From Kineosporia aurantiaca JCM 3230 (GTDB taxonomy: Bacteria > Actinomycetota > Actinomycetes > Actinomycetales > Kineosporiaceae): DNA of 64,000 nucleotides. Below, piece after piece: positions 43,061 to 55,822 of this stretch. The stretch is taken from positions 124,001 to 188,000 of the forward strand of contig JODP01000013.1 in assembly GCA_000719025.1 (NCBI GenBank), read 5' to 3'. The translations under genes and the position numbers were made by a program. The number at the start of each line of letters is the position of its first letter. Position 1 is the first letter of the stretch. The notes under the pieces are model-generated. The model was not told the origin of the DNA. It ran no database searches and worked only from the letters and a program-made list of their open reading frames with translations.

Positions 43061-45127
43061 TCAGTCGAGCAGTTCCCCGGTGGCCATGTCGATCGCCACC
43101 GGCTGGGCCGCCGCGCCCGAGGCCGACCCCGACGCCTCGCCGACCGCCTCCGGATGCAGCGTCTCGACCACCGCCTGGGCCACCTTCGGCCCCACGCCCT
43201 GCACCGAAGCGATCGCCTCGACGGAAGCGGCCCGCAACTTCTTCACCGATCCGAAGTGAGCCAGCAGGGCCTTTTTCCGGGCCGGGCCGAGGCCGGGCAC
43301 GGCGTCCAGCTCGCTCACCGTCATTGCGTTGCTGCGGCGCTGCCGGTGATGCGTGATGGCGAAGCGGTGCGCCTCGTCACGCACCCGCTGCAGCAGATAG
43401 AGGCCCTCGCTGGAGCGGGGCAGGATCACCGGTTGGTCGTCGTCCGGGATCCAGACCTCTTCCAGACGCTTGGCCAGGCCGCACAGCGCGACCCCCTCGA
43501 TCCCGAGCTCGGCCATCGCCGCGGCGGCCGCCGCGACCTGCGGAGCCCCGCCGTCGACGACGACCAGGTTGGGCGCGTAGGCGAACTTCTTCGGCCGGCC
43601 GGTCTGCGGGTCGATCGCGGTCGGCACCCCGGCCTGCGACTCGTCCTCTTCCAAGGAGGGGGTCTGGTCGAGGATCTCGGCGGTGGCCGGGTCGGCCCCC
43701 GCCGCCAGCGCCGCCTCCTCGTCCTTCTCCCCCAGGTAGCGCCGGAAGCGCCGGGTGATCACCTCGCGGATCGAGGCCACGTCGTCGGAGCTGCCCTCTT
43801 TGAGGCTCTTGATGGTGAACTTGCGGTACTCGGACTTGCGGGCCAGGCCGTCCTCGAAGACCACCATCGACGCGACCACGTTCGAGCCCTGGATGTGCGA
43901 GATGTCGTAGCACTCGATCCGCAGCGGCGCCTCGGGCAGGTCCAGCGCCTCCTGGATCTCCTGCAGCGCCTTGGACCGGGTGGTCAGGTCGCCGGCCCGG
44001 CGGGTCTTGTGCAGGGTGAGGGCCTGACCGGCGTTGCGGGCCACCGTCTCCATCAGCGTGCGCTTGTCGCCGCGCTGTGGCACCCGAACCTCGACCCGGG
44101 AGCCCCGCAGCCCGGACAGCCAGTCCTCGACCTCGCCGAGCAGCGGCGGCTCCTGCGGCACCAGCACCTCACGCGGCACGGCATCGCCGTTCGCGTCGCC
44201 GTAGACCTGCTGCAGCAGGTGCTCGACCAGGTCGGCGGCGGTCACGTCCTCCACCTTCTCGACCACCCAGCCGCGCTGCCCGCGGATCCGGCCGTCGCGC
44301 ACGTGGAACACCTGCACCGCGGCCTCGAGCTCGTCGTCGGCCAGGGCGAACACGTCCGCGTCGGTGCCGTCGGACAGCACCACCGCGTTCTTCTCCATCG
44401 CCCGGGACAGCGCCTGGATGTCGTCCCGCAGGCGGGCCGCCAGCTCGAACTCCAGATCGTGGGAAGCCTGCAGCATGTCCCGCTCGAGCCGCTTGACGTA
44501 GCGCTCGGTCTTGCCACCCATGAAGTCGCAGAAGTCGTCGGCCAGGGCGCGGTGCTGCTCCGGGGTGACCTTGCCGACGCACGGCGCCGAGCACTTGTCG
44601 ATGTACCCGAGCAGGCAGGGCCGGCCGATCTGCCCGGCCCGCTTGAAAACACCGTTACTGCAGGTGCGTACGGGGAAGACGCGCAACAGCAGGTCGACCG
44701 TCTCGCGGATCGCCCAGGCGTGCGCGTAGGGCCCGAAGTACCGGGTGCCCTTCTTCTTGGCCCCGCGCATCACCTGGACCCGGGGGAACTCGTCGCCCAT
44801 GGTCACCGCGAGATAGGGGTAGGACTTGTCGTCCCGGTACTTCACGTTGAACCGCGGGTCGTACTCCTTGATCCAGGAGTACTCCAGCTGCAGCGCCTCG
44901 ACCTCGGTGTTCACCGTGGTCCACTCCACGCCGGCCGCGGTGAACACCATGGTCTGGGTACGCGGGTGCAGCCCGGCCGGATCGGCGAAGTACGAGTTCA
45001 GCCGCTGCCGCAGGCTCTTGGCCTTGCCGACGTAGATGACCCGGCCGGAGGAGTCACGAAACCGGTAGACGCCCGGCTGCTCGGGAATGGTTCCGACGGC
45101 GGGACGGTACGTCGATGGATCAGCCAC
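43061..45127 (-). CDS. uvrC: Excinuclease ABC subunit C
   Basis: 688 aa from GTG at 45127. GIY-YIG nuclease at the N-terminus (PGVYRFRDSSGRVIYVGKAKSLRQRLNSYF), UVR helix pair around residues 200-240 (YVKRLERDMLQASHDLEFELAARLRDDI), the RNase H-like endonuclease with RIECYDISHIQGSNVVASMVVFEDGLA, and C-terminal helix-hairpin-helix (LDAVPGLGPARKKALLAHFGSVKKL). Makes both incisions of nucleotide-excision repair after UvrA/UvrB. A longer frame upstream is non-homologous. Followed by the repeat-rich spacer and rapZ on the same strand. Confidence 0.97.
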   Translation of the reverse strand: MADPSTYRPAVGTIPEQPGVYRFRDSSGRVIYVGKAKSLRQRLNSYFADPAGLHPRTQTMVFTAAGVEWTTVNTEVEALQLEYSWIKEYDPRFNVKYRDDKSYPYLAVTMGDEFPRVQVMRGAKKKGTRYFGPYAHAWAIRETVDLLLRVFPVRTCSNGVFKRAGQIGRPCLLGYIDKCSAPCVGKVTPEQHRALADDFCDFMGGKTERYVKRLERDMLQASHDLEFELAARLRDDIQALSRAMEKNAVVLSDGTDADVFALADDELEAAVQVFHVRDGRIRGQRGWVVEKVEDVTAADLVEHLLQQVYGDANGDAVPREVLVPQEPPLLGEVEDWLSGLRGSRVEVRVPQRGDKRTLMETVARNAGQALTLHKTRRAGDLTTRSKALQEIQEALDLPEAPLRIECYDISHIQGSNVVASMVVFEDGLARKSEYRKFTIKSLKEGSSDDVASIREVITRRFRRYLGEKDEEAALAAGADPATAEILDQTPSLEEDESQAGVPTAIDPQTGRPKKFAYAPNLVVVDGGAPQVAAAAAAMAELGIEGVALCGLAKRLEEVWIPDDDQPVILPRSSEGLYLLQRVRDEAHRFAITHHRQRRSNAMTVSELDAVPGLGPARKKALLAHFGSVKKLRAASVEAIASVQGVGPKVAQAVVETLHPEAVGEASGSASGAAAQPVAIDMATGELLD

Positions 45128-45494
45128 CCATCCACCATATGCGCCCCCACCGACAGTCTCGCCCACCGCCGGGTCTGAACGGTTTTGTCGTACCCTCTGG
45201 CCGCCTGACCGGACCCGACCCTGCTGACGTGGACCCGACCCGAAACCAACCCGGCCGGGAGGCGCCCGACCCGGCACGATCCGGGGCCGACCCGAACTGG
45301 GTCTTCCAGGCGATCGACATGGACGAGGCCACCTTCACCGGCCGCGGCCACATACCGGCGGCGACCGCCTTGGACGTCGTCTGCGCGTCCTCGGTGACCT
45401 CCCGCTGAGTGTTGATTCTGAACCCAGACCGAACGAGCCAGCCCAGGCCAGGCCAGGCCGATCTGAGTCAGCTCGGCGTGCGCCCCACCGCTCG
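45128..45494. other. Spacer between pepN and uvrC, no gene seen
   Basis: 367 bp. A 97-codon plus-strand frame crosses it but starts inside uvrC, lacks a ribosome site and matches nothing. It should contain the uvrC promoter. CCAGGCCAGGCCAGG near 45445 is a short 5-bp repeat. Confidence 0.5.
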
Positions 45495-47969
45495 TCAGGC
45501 CTTCTCCAGACCCCGGGACCGCAGCATGCGCAAGATCTCGTCCGAACGCTCGGCCACGGTCTTGCGCACCACAGGGGTCACGTCGTCGGCCGCAGCGGCC
45601 TCGCCAACCCTGGCCAGATACGCCTCGTCGATCGCGAAGACCGGGAAGAGCTGAAGGCTGTAGTAGAGCTGCGGGATCATCCCGCCCCGCTGTAGCGAAG
45701 GCAGCAGCTCCACGTACTTGTCCGCGTACTCGGCCAGAAGTTCGTCCTGCCCCGGGCGCCAGAAGGCCGAAGTCACCACCCAGGTGGCGGCGATCGGGAC
45801 CTCGCGGTCGACCAGGGCGCGCCAGACATCGGCCTTGGCGGCCGCGTCGGGGGCGGCCGCGCGCACCGCCAGCGCGCGAACCCAAGCATCGGGGTCGGGG
45901 TCGCGGGCCAACAAGGCTGTCGCCTCGGCCTCGGTGTCCCCGCCCAGTTCCGACTTCCGTACCAGCGTCCGCCAGCCCAGGTCGACGTCGTCCCGCACTG
46001 CGCCGGTCAGTTCGTCCACATCGGTGGTGACGCGGGCCAGGGCCCGCAGGGCAACCCGCCGTCGGGAGGGGTGCTCGGCCAGGCGGCGGCAGACCGCGGC
46101 GACCTGGGCGGAGATCGCCGCCTGAGCGGACGGGGGTGACCACAGCTCGGCGGCGTCCCCGGCCAGTTTCAGGTAGGGCTCGACCACGGCGGGGGCGGTT
46201 TCCACGTCCAGCACCGAGACCAAGCCGGAGGCGGTCTCGGCAGCGGTCGCCTCACCGGTCACCAGGGCGTCCCACAGCGTGGCCACCGCGACGCCTCGGG
46301 CGATCGGAGTGGGCAGCTTGGCGGCCATCTCGGGGGCGGCCGGGCGGACGCTGGCGAAGGTCAGGTCGTCATCGTTGACCAGGTAGAAGTCGGCGCCCAC
46401 GGGCAGGTCCACAGGGGTGCGGGCGGACTGCACCTCGATCCGGCGCTGCTCGGTCCGGACCAGCGGGGCGTCCTGCTCCGGAGACGACTGGTAGGAGCTG
46501 ACCGCGAGCACCTGGGGGCGCGGTGGGCCCTCGGGGCCTCGGCCCACCAGGACCAGCTGCTCGCCCTCGGTCTCAAGGGTGAACCGGTCGGTCCCGGCGG
46601 TGGCCAGCCAGCCGTCCCGCCAAGCGGTCAGGTCCTTGCCGCCGGCTGCGGCCAGTTCGTCGACCAGATCCTGCAGCGTGGTGTTCTGCCAGGCGAAACG
46701 GGCGAAGTAGGAGGCCATCCCGGTCCGGAAGGCCTGCTCGCCGACGAACACCTGGAGCTGCCGCAGCACCGAGGCGCCCTTGGGGTAGGTGATCGCGTCG
46801 AAGATCGACATCGCCTGGGCGACGTCCCGGATAGGCTGGCGGATCGGGTGCGAGACCGGGCCCTGGTCGGCCAGGTACGCCTCGAGCTTCTGGCCGGCCA
46901 GGTGCCGGGCCCAGGCGTCGGGGTACCGGGTGGCCTCGGAAGCGGCCCAGTTGCAGGCGAACTCGGCGAAGGACTCGTTCAGCCAGAGGTCCTCCCACCA
47001 GCGCATGGTCACGATGTTGCCGAACCACATGTGGGCCATCTCGTGCAGCAGCACCCGGACCAGCGACTCGTCCTCGGCCGGGGTCGGCTCGGAGCGCCGC
47101 AGGTAGTAGTCGCCCCAGGTGACGCAGCCGAAGTTCTCCATCGCGCCGCCGAACTCGGGCACGAAGACCTGGTCGTAGCGGGCCTGCGGGAAGGGCATGG
47201 CGAACTGCTCACCGAAGAAGCGCAGTCCCTGCTCGGTGACGGTGAACATCTTGTCGGCGTCGCGGTCCAGCACCGCGGCCAGCGAGCGCCGGCAGTACAG
47301 GCCGAGGTCGTATCCCTCGATCTGCCGCCGCACCTGGTGGAAGGGACCGGCGTTGACCACGGTGTTGTAGGACGACAGCGGCGGCGTGGCCGCAAACGTC
47401 CATACCTTGGCTCCTGCGGCCTCGGTGACGGACGCGTCGCCGGTGTTACTGGTGACCGTCCAGGCCGCCGGCGCGGTCACGGTGAAGGCGTGCGGCGCCT
47501 TGAGGTCGGGCTGGTCGAAACAGGCCCAGAGCCAGCGCGCCTGGTCCGGCTCGAACGAGGTCCAGAGGTAGACCTCGCCGTCGGCCGGGTCCACCGCCTT
47601 GTGCACCCCGGCGCCCTCCCGGGTGTTGACCTGCTCGCACTCCACGACCAGCGTGTTCTGTTCGGCCAGGTCCGGCAGCGGAAGCCGGCCCTCGGCGGTG
47701 GGGCCCAGCTCGCGGCCGTTGAGCGTGGCGCTCACGACGGTGGCGGCCGCGTCGGCGAAGGTCGTCGCCCCCGGGGTGCGGCAGGTGAAGGTGATCGTGG
47801 AGGTGGTGCGAACCCTCGGGCCCGTCGGCAGGTCGGTCAGATCCACCGCGATGTCGTAGCGCTGGACGGACAGCAGCGCGGCCCGCTGCTCGGCCTCCCC
47901 CTGGGTCAGGCTCCTGACCTCCGCCGAACCCTCCGCCGAACCCTGCACCGAATCACTTTCCGAAGTCAC
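45495..47969 (-). CDS. pepN: Aminopeptidase N (M1 family)
   Basis: 824 aa, GTG start with GGGGGA five nt upstream. The substrate GAMEN motif is present in FGGAMENFG. The zinc site is HEMAH, with the third ligand Glu in NESFAEF 18 residues later. The N-terminal beta saddle and a C-terminal ERAP1-like helical domain complete the actinobacterial/Streptomyces-lividans-type enzyme. It removes N-terminal residues from peptides in the cytoplasm. No signal peptide. Confidence 0.97.
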   Translation of the reverse strand: MTSESDSVQGSAEGSAEVRSLTQGEAEQRAALLSVQRYDIAVDLTDLPTGPRVRTTSTITFTCRTPGATTFADAAATVVSATLNGRELGPTAEGRLPLPDLAEQNTLVVECEQVNTREGAGVHKAVDPADGEVYLWTSFEPDQARWLWACFDQPDLKAPHAFTVTAPAAWTVTSNTGDASVTEAAGAKVWTFAATPPLSSYNTVVNAGPFHQVRRQIEGYDLGLYCRRSLAAVLDRDADKMFTVTEQGLRFFGEQFAMPFPQARYDQVFVPEFGGAMENFGCVTWGDYYLRRSEPTPAEDESLVRVLLHEMAHMWFGNIVTMRWWEDLWLNESFAEFACNWAASEATRYPDAWARHLAGQKLEAYLADQGPVSHPIRQPIRDVAQAMSIFDAITYPKGASVLRQLQVFVGEQAFRTGMASYFARFAWQNTTLQDLVDELAAAGGKDLTAWRDGWLATAGTDRFTLETEGEQLVLVGRGPEGPPRPQVLAVSSYQSSPEQDAPLVRTEQRRIEVQSARTPVDLPVGADFYLVNDDDLTFASVRPAAPEMAAKLPTPIARGVAVATLWDALVTGEATAAETASGLVSVLDVETAPAVVEPYLKLAGDAAELWSPPSAQAAISAQVAAVCRRLAEHPSRRRVALRALARVTTDVDELTGAVRDDVDLGWRTLVRKSELGGDTEAEATALLARDPDPDAWVRALAVRAAAPDAAAKADVWRALVDREVPIAATWVVTSAFWRPGQDELLAEYADKYVELLPSLQRGGMIPQLYYSLQLFPVFAIDEAYLARVGEAAAADDVTPVVRKTVAERSDEILRMLRSRGLEKA

Positions 47970-48092
47970 GGATGTCCCCCATCCTCAGATCCCGCCTGGA
48001 CGGGCCAGTCCATCACAACAACTGCACCGTTTTGCGTCATCGACCGAAGTCCCAGCTCTCCCGCGAGAAACGCGAGAACCACAAAGCCGGCG

Positions 48093-49022
48093 TCACTCAT
48101 CGCCCAATCTTCGGCGGAGCCACCGCAACCCGGCCGCTCCCTGCGCAGCCTGGAAGGCCCGTAAGGTCGGGAGATTCTTCGGTGCGGGAAGGAGAGAGTG
48201 ATGCAGGAAATAGCCGGTCTCCGCCGCTAATACCGCATTCACCGCATCAGGCGAGGCGGCAGCGGCCGGCGCGAAACGCGTCCAAACGTCCTCCGGATCC
48301 ACGGTGCCGCCCATCGCCGCGCTGGGCAGCATGAACAGCGCGTCGCACCAGGCCGCGCCGACAGCCGCGTGTGGCCAGTCCACCACCACGACTGAGCCGT
48401 CCGGGGTAAGCAGCAGGTTGTCGTTGCGCAGGTCGGCGTGCAGCAGGGTGTTCCCCCGAGCGGCGTCGGTCCAGCCGGTCTCCAGGTCGGCAAGCTGGTC
48501 CAGATGGGCGAGCGCCCAGGGGTCAAGTCCCGCCTGGGGAGGCGCGGCGGCCAGAGCGCGCCAGCCGGTGAAGGCGTGGGCCATGGTGTCCGTCAGCAAC
48601 GGAGCAACCGGTGGGGCCGGGGTAAGAGCATCGGCCAACTGCTCCAGCACGCGCATCACGCGGCCCAGCTCATCCGCCTGCCAGGGTGATTGCGGGGGCA
48701 CCCCTTCGACGTCTTCCAGCACCAGGACGACCCAGTCACCGTCGTCGAAACACTCCAGCAGGCGGGGTGCGGGCGCGTGGGCAGGCAGATATCCCATCAC
48801 TGCCGCCTCACGCCGATGTAAGCCCGGAGAATCCGGATTGCGCTCAGCGCCGACGGCTTTGACGAACACCCGCCGCCCGTCGGCCAGCCGCAACCGGGAG
48901 GCCACACCCGGTGAGAATCCGGACGACTGGGACCACTCCTGGACCACCTCGGCGCCGAACCAGGCCGAGACCGCCGCACGCACCGGCGCGGGGACCTCGG
49001 GCCAGAGCAGCCGGGTGTTCAT
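48093..49022 (-). CDS. APH-family phosphotransferase (aminoglycoside/choline kinase-like)
   Basis: 309 aa protein-kinase-like fold: FSPGVASRLRLADGRRVFVKAVG (ATP-binding Lys), WVVLVLEDVEGVPPQSPW hinge, catalytic loop LLHADLRNDNLLL (Asp, Asn) and metal-binding VVVVDWPHAAVGAAWCD. Such proteins phosphorylate small hydroxylated molecules. Resistance function is not implied, since most chromosomal copies have unknown substrates. Divergent from metH, with 284 bp between starts. Confidence 0.88.
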   Translation of the reverse strand: MNTRLLWPEVPAPVRAAVSAWFGAEVVQEWSQSSGFSPGVASRLRLADGRRVFVKAVGAERNPDSPGLHRREAAVMGYLPAHAPAPRLLECFDDGDWVVLVLEDVEGVPPQSPWQADELGRVMRVLEQLADALTPAPPVAPLLTDTMAHAFTGWRALAAAPPQAGLDPWALAHLDQLADLETGWTDAARGNTLLHADLRNDNLLLTPDGSVVVVDWPHAAVGAAWCDALFMLPSAAMGGTVDPEDVWTRFAPAAAASPDAVNAVLAAETGYFLHHSLLPAPKNLPTLRAFQAAQGAAGLRWLRRRLGDE

Positions 49023-49182
49023 GGGGCCCGATTGTGGACGCTCGACCGTCCCGGTCGCCTTCGAATTACCACCCGGGCAGAATTCGCCGCTGAACTGCGT
49101 TGCTGGGTGCTGACGGCGTCCTCAGGCGTGGGTGCGGCTCGGCATCGGGCCCGGCTACCCCGTAAACTTGATGACCGGCCAG

Positions 49183-49234
49183 GGTGAGAGGCGCTGCAAC
49201 GGGCACTGCACCAGCACTGCCCGCCACGCTCACC
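49183..49234 (+). ncRNA. Structured metH leader, possible SAH-riboswitch-like element
   Basis: Nested pairing GGTGAG / CTCACC, then GGCG / CGCC, then CGGGCA / TGCCCG lies 73 nt before the metH start. The 5' part GGCGCTGCAAC and the 3' part CGCTCAC resemble conserved strands of the S-adenosylhomocysteine riboswitch, which controls ahcY and metH in several phyla. I cannot see the GGCUCG element that should complete the pseudoknot, so the identity is unproven; a plain leader hairpin is the alternative. Confidence 0.35.
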
Positions 49235-49306
49235 TGCGGTTTCGAGTTACGCAAGGGCGCCCCTCTCAGAACATGTCGAGTCCGTGTCGGAGTGGGGTTG
49301 CAGAGA

Positions 49307-52942
<3,636 letters not shown>

Positions 52943-52948
52943 CACCAG

Positions 52949-52997
52949 AATTGGGGACGCTCGACAGCGCGACTGCCGCTGTCGAGCGTCCCCAATT
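52949..52997. terminator. 21-bp perfect hairpin between metH and the convergent methyltransferase
   Basis: AATTGGGGACGCTCGACAGC(G) and its exact complement are separated by a 7-nt loop, directly after the metH stop. Serves both convergent genes. The arm contains GGACGCTCG, which also appears upstream of metH (49034) and in the rapZ spacer (42282). Confidence 0.9.
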
Positions 52998-53006
52998 ACC
53001 GCGGTT

Positions 53007-53783
53007 TCAGGGAGCCGTGGCGTAAGCGACGACCCGCTGCACCAGGTCGAACCGCTCCAGCGAACTCACGCTTTCGCTCTGCAGCGAGGCCAGTGCCAGG
53101 TCGCTGCCGTCGTTCGGGGCGGCCACGGTCTCCTCGTGCAGCCGGCGTTCGGCCGCGTACCACTCCGGCCGGACCTCGACCACGACCTCGTCGAAACCCG
53201 CCTGCCCGAGATCGCGCCACAGATCGAGCCCGCGGATCCGGGGCGACACCCGCTCGTCGCCCGGAGTCACGGCCTGCCAGCTGGTGATGGCCAGCGCTCC
53301 CCCGCGGCGCAGAATCCGCCGGAACTCGCCCAGCGCAGCCCAAACCGGCTCGGCGAACTGCACCGAGTCCGTGCAGAGCACCGCGTCCATACTGCCTGCG
53401 GGCAGGCCGGTCTCGGTCAGGCGCCCGACCCTGAACTCGGCCTGGTTCGGCAGTCGCCGCTGGGCGGTCCGGCGGGCCTGCTCCAACGCGACGGCCGAGA
53501 AGTCGACCCCGACCAGATCCGCGTCCGCCCGCCGGGCCAGCTCGATGCCGTAACCGCCCCGGCCGCAGGCAATGTCGGCCAGCACCCGGTCGTCGTCCAG
53601 CCCCAGCGCGTCCGCGATCTCGTCCAGCGCCGACCACGCCAGGATCCCCACGGGGCCCGCGTCTTCGGGGACCCCCAGGTTGCGCCGCATGATCTCGTCC
53701 TTCACCGGCGAGACCTGCATGTCGGCGTACCACTGGTCGAAGTAGTCGCTGTCTCGGGACGGGTTGGGAATTGCCTGTCTCAC
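53007..53783 (-). CDS. Class I SAM-dependent methyltransferase (paralogue 1)
   Basis: 258 aa from GTG at 53783 (AGGA five nt upstream). Motif I reads VLADIACGRGGYGIELARR, followed by LVGVDFSAVALEQARRTA, the acidic post-I strand and VLCTDSVQFAEPVWAALGEFRRIL. Opening residues DSDYFDQWYADMQVSPVKDEI are shared with the next gene upstream, so the two are tandem duplicates, 10 bp apart. The frame stays open to 54089 but that part overlaps paralogue 2. Substrate unknown. Confidence 0.88.
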   Translation of the reverse strand: MRQAIPNPSRDSDYFDQWYADMQVSPVKDEIMRRNLGVPEDAGPVGILAWSALDEIADALGLDDDRVLADIACGRGGYGIELARRADADLVGVDFSAVALEQARRTAQRRLPNQAEFRVGRLTETGLPAGSMDAVLCTDSVQFAEPVWAALGEFRRILRRGGALAITSWQAVTPGDERVSPRIRGLDLWRDLGQAGFDEVVVEVRPEWYAAERRLHEETVAAPNDGSDLALASLQSESVSSLERFDLVQRVVAYATAP

Positions 53784-53793
53784 ATGATTCCTT

Positions 53794-54600
53794 TCAGGGA
53801 GCGGTGGCGAAAACAATGATGCGCTGGAGACTGTCGAACTCCTCCAATGAGCGCTTCGCCTCGTACTGCAGAGCCGCGAGCACCGGGTTGCCCGCGTCGG
53901 GCGGGGTGGCCATGGCCTCTTCGAACATCGCCCGCTCGGCCGCCCGCCAGCGCTCGCGCCGGGCCACGACGATCTCCGAGAAGCCCAGCCGGACCAGGTC
54001 CCCGCGCAGATCGAGGGAGCGCAGGCTCTCCGGCAGGCGGGGGTTGGGCCGGATCGGCTTCCAGGTGGTGAGCGCCAGGCGTCCGCCACTCTTCAGCACC
54101 CGCCCGAACTCGGCGAGCGCCGCGGACGCCGGCTCGGCGAACTGGACGGCGTCCGTGCAGATCAGCGCGTCGACGCTGTTCTCGGCCAGGTTCGTGGCGG
54201 TCAGCAGGCCCAGGGAGAAGTCGGCCCGGCCGTCCTCGAGATGCTGTCCGGCGGCCATCTCGGCCAGCTTCAGCGCCACCGCGGAGAAGTCGACCCCGTG
54301 CAGCCGTCCCTGGCACCGCCGGGCCAGCTCGATACCGTAACCACCCCGGCCACAGGCCACGTCGGCCAGTACCGCGCCCGGTTCCAGGCGGAGCCCGGCC
54401 GCGATCTCGTCCAGGGCGTCCCAGACCAGCACCCCGGTCGTCCCCACGTACTCGTCGGGCGCGCCCAGGCAGCGGGCCACGATCGTGTCCCGGACCGGCG
54501 AGACCTGGAGCTCGGTGTACCAGCGGTCGAAGAATGCGCTGTCCCGGGCCGAGCCGATGGATTCCACGGTGCCGTCGGTGCCCGTCTGCTCTGTTCGCAC
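53794..54600 (-). CDS. Class I SAM-dependent methyltransferase (paralogue 2)
   Basis: About 268 aa. Parallels paralogue 1 block by block: DSAFFDRWYTELQVSPVRDTIV, VLADVACGRGGYGIELARR, LHGVDFSAVALKLAEMA, ICTDAVQFAEPASAALAEFGRVL and a shared C-terminal ATAP. The order suggests a local duplication followed by divergence. The start is uncertain: GTG 54600 is used, but the frame is open to 54660 and no ribosome site is clear. The pair is probably one transcript. Confidence 0.85.
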   Translation of the reverse strand: MRTEQTGTDGTVESIGSARDSAFFDRWYTELQVSPVRDTIVARCLGAPDEYVGTTGVLVWDALDEIAAGLRLEPGAVLADVACGRGGYGIELARRCQGRLHGVDFSAVALKLAEMAAGQHLEDGRADFSLGLLTATNLAENSVDALICTDAVQFAEPASAALAEFGRVLKSGGRLALTTWKPIRPNPRLPESLRSLDLRGDLVRLGFSEIVVARRERWRAAERAMFEEAMATPPDAGNPVLAALQYEAKRSLEEFDSLQRIIVFATAP

Positions 54601-54966
54601 CGTGGCATGGTGTCGTAGCCCCGGGACCAAAACCAGACTTTTGCCCACATTGCAGATCAACGACGCCGAACTGCGGCTCAGATCCGCCGATGACTACGGA
54701 GTGCATCCCGAGTGTGCCTTTGCGTGCATCACCGGAACCGGCTCTGTCGTCCTGCCGCAACGCCTCCGCGCACCATGGATTGCCATGGATTGCTGGAACT
54801 CGCCCGATCCACCACGTCACGCAGCTCCAGGCCGCCTGACTGGCGCCACGCGCAGAGACAGGGGTGCACTGCCCAGCGCGGAGAGCCCTGTCAAGACGCC
54901 TTGTTGGCCCGATCCCCCGGCGCCGACCATGGCCGGGACCCCCTACCGCGAGTGTGAGGTGCCCCC
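54601..54966. other. Spacer upstream of the methyltransferase pair and the microprotein
   Basis: About 366 bp. Apart from a possible N-terminal extension of the methyltransferase and the ribosome site at 54956-54959, I see no gene or RNA. It must carry promoters for both divergent transcripts. Confidence 0.45.
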
Positions 54967-55023
54967 ATGGAGATTCTGATCATCCTCCTCATCGTCTTCA
55001 TCGCGTCGAAGTACATCAAGTGA
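54967..55023 (+). CDS. 18-aa hydrophobic microprotein
   Basis: ATG GAG ATT CTG ... AAG TGA encodes MEILIILLIVFIASKYIK, a single short hydrophobic stretch with a basic Lys-Tyr-Ile-Lys end. GAGG at 54956-54959 is seven nt upstream, and the segment is AT-richer (Ile codons ATT/ATC) than nearby non-coding DNA. It lies alone on the plus strand between two minus-strand genes. Size and shape recall small membrane peptides such as KdpF or type I toxins, but I recognise no family. Coding status is inferred from ribosome site and composition only. Confidence 0.5.
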   Translation: MEILIILLIVFIASKYIK

Positions 55024-55057
55024 CGTCGACCTGGCCTTCCCGAACCCCGAACCCCGA

Positions 55058-55792
55058 TCAGCTGCTTTCAGCCGGGACCGGGATCCGGGTCAGAATGCCG
55101 TCGCGGATGTCATAGACGACGTCGGCGAAGTCCGAGAACGATGGGTCGTGCGAGGCCATGACGATGGCGACGCCCTGGTCGGCCAGGCTTCGCAGGAGCG
55201 CGAAAATCTCGTGGGAAGTGGCCGAGTCGAGGGATCCGGTGGGTTCGTCGGCCAGGATCAGCGACTTCCCGCCGGCCAGGGCCCGGGCCACGGCGACCCG
55301 CTGACGCTGGCCCCCGGAAAGCTGCGCGGGGCGGCGGTCGTTCAGCTGAGCCAGACCGACCACCTCAAGCCACCGGGCCGCCTCCGCCCGGGCCTCGGCC
55401 GGGCTCGTGCCCATGGCCTCCAGGGGAAGCATGACGTTCTCGGCGGCGGTGAACTCCTCGAGAAGGAGAAAGTCCTGAAAGACGATACCGATCTCGGTAA
55501 GCCGCATCCGGGCCCGGGCCTTGGCGGAAGCATTGCTGTACAGAGAGTTTCCGAGGTAAATGCTCCCCTCGTCGACACCGACCAGACCGGCCAGGGCCAT
55601 CAGCAGGGTCGATTTGCCGCCGCCGCTGACCCCGCGCAGCCAGACCAGCTCTCCGGGGAAGATCTCCAGATTCACTTCACGGCAGGCCCAGACGGTTTCG
55701 ACCCCGTCGCGGTAGGTCTTGGTGATGTTCTCGGCGCGCAGCAAGGCGGGCGGGCGTCGGGTGGACACGGTGGCCAGGGAAGCGTCGGTCAT
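55058..55792 (-). CDS. ABC transporter ATP-binding protein (LolD/MacB type)
   Basis: 244 aa. Walker A GVSGGGKST, Q-loop in IVFQDFLLLEEFTAAENVMLPLE, signature LSGGQRQRVAVARAL, Walker B LILADEPTGSLD and H-loop ASHDP. This subtype pairs with FtsX-like permeases to move lipoproteins, peptides or to act mechanically, rather than as an importer. It follows its permease on the same strand by 30 bp. Confidence 0.94.
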   Translation of the reverse strand: MTDASLATVSTRRPPALLRAENITKTYRDGVETVWACREVNLEIFPGELVWLRGVSGGGKSTLLMALAGLVGVDEGSIYLGNSLYSNASAKARARMRLTEIGIVFQDFLLLEEFTAAENVMLPLEAMGTSPAEARAEAARWLEVVGLAQLNDRRPAQLSGGQRQRVAVARALAGGKSLILADEPTGSLDSATSHEIFALLRSLADQGVAIVMASHDPSFSDFADVVYDIRDGILTRIPVPAESS

Positions 55793-55822
55793 CGGTGGGC
55801 ATCCTCGGAAAGTCGGTGCGGG

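Noticed and set aside
42689..45178. An 829-codon plus-strand frame opposite uvrC
   Set aside because: Shadow of uvrC extended through the repeat spacer; low-complexity start, no ribosome site.
45115..45408. 97-codon plus-strand frame in the pepN-uvrC spacer
   Set aside because: Starts inside uvrC, no ribosome site, no recognisable fold.
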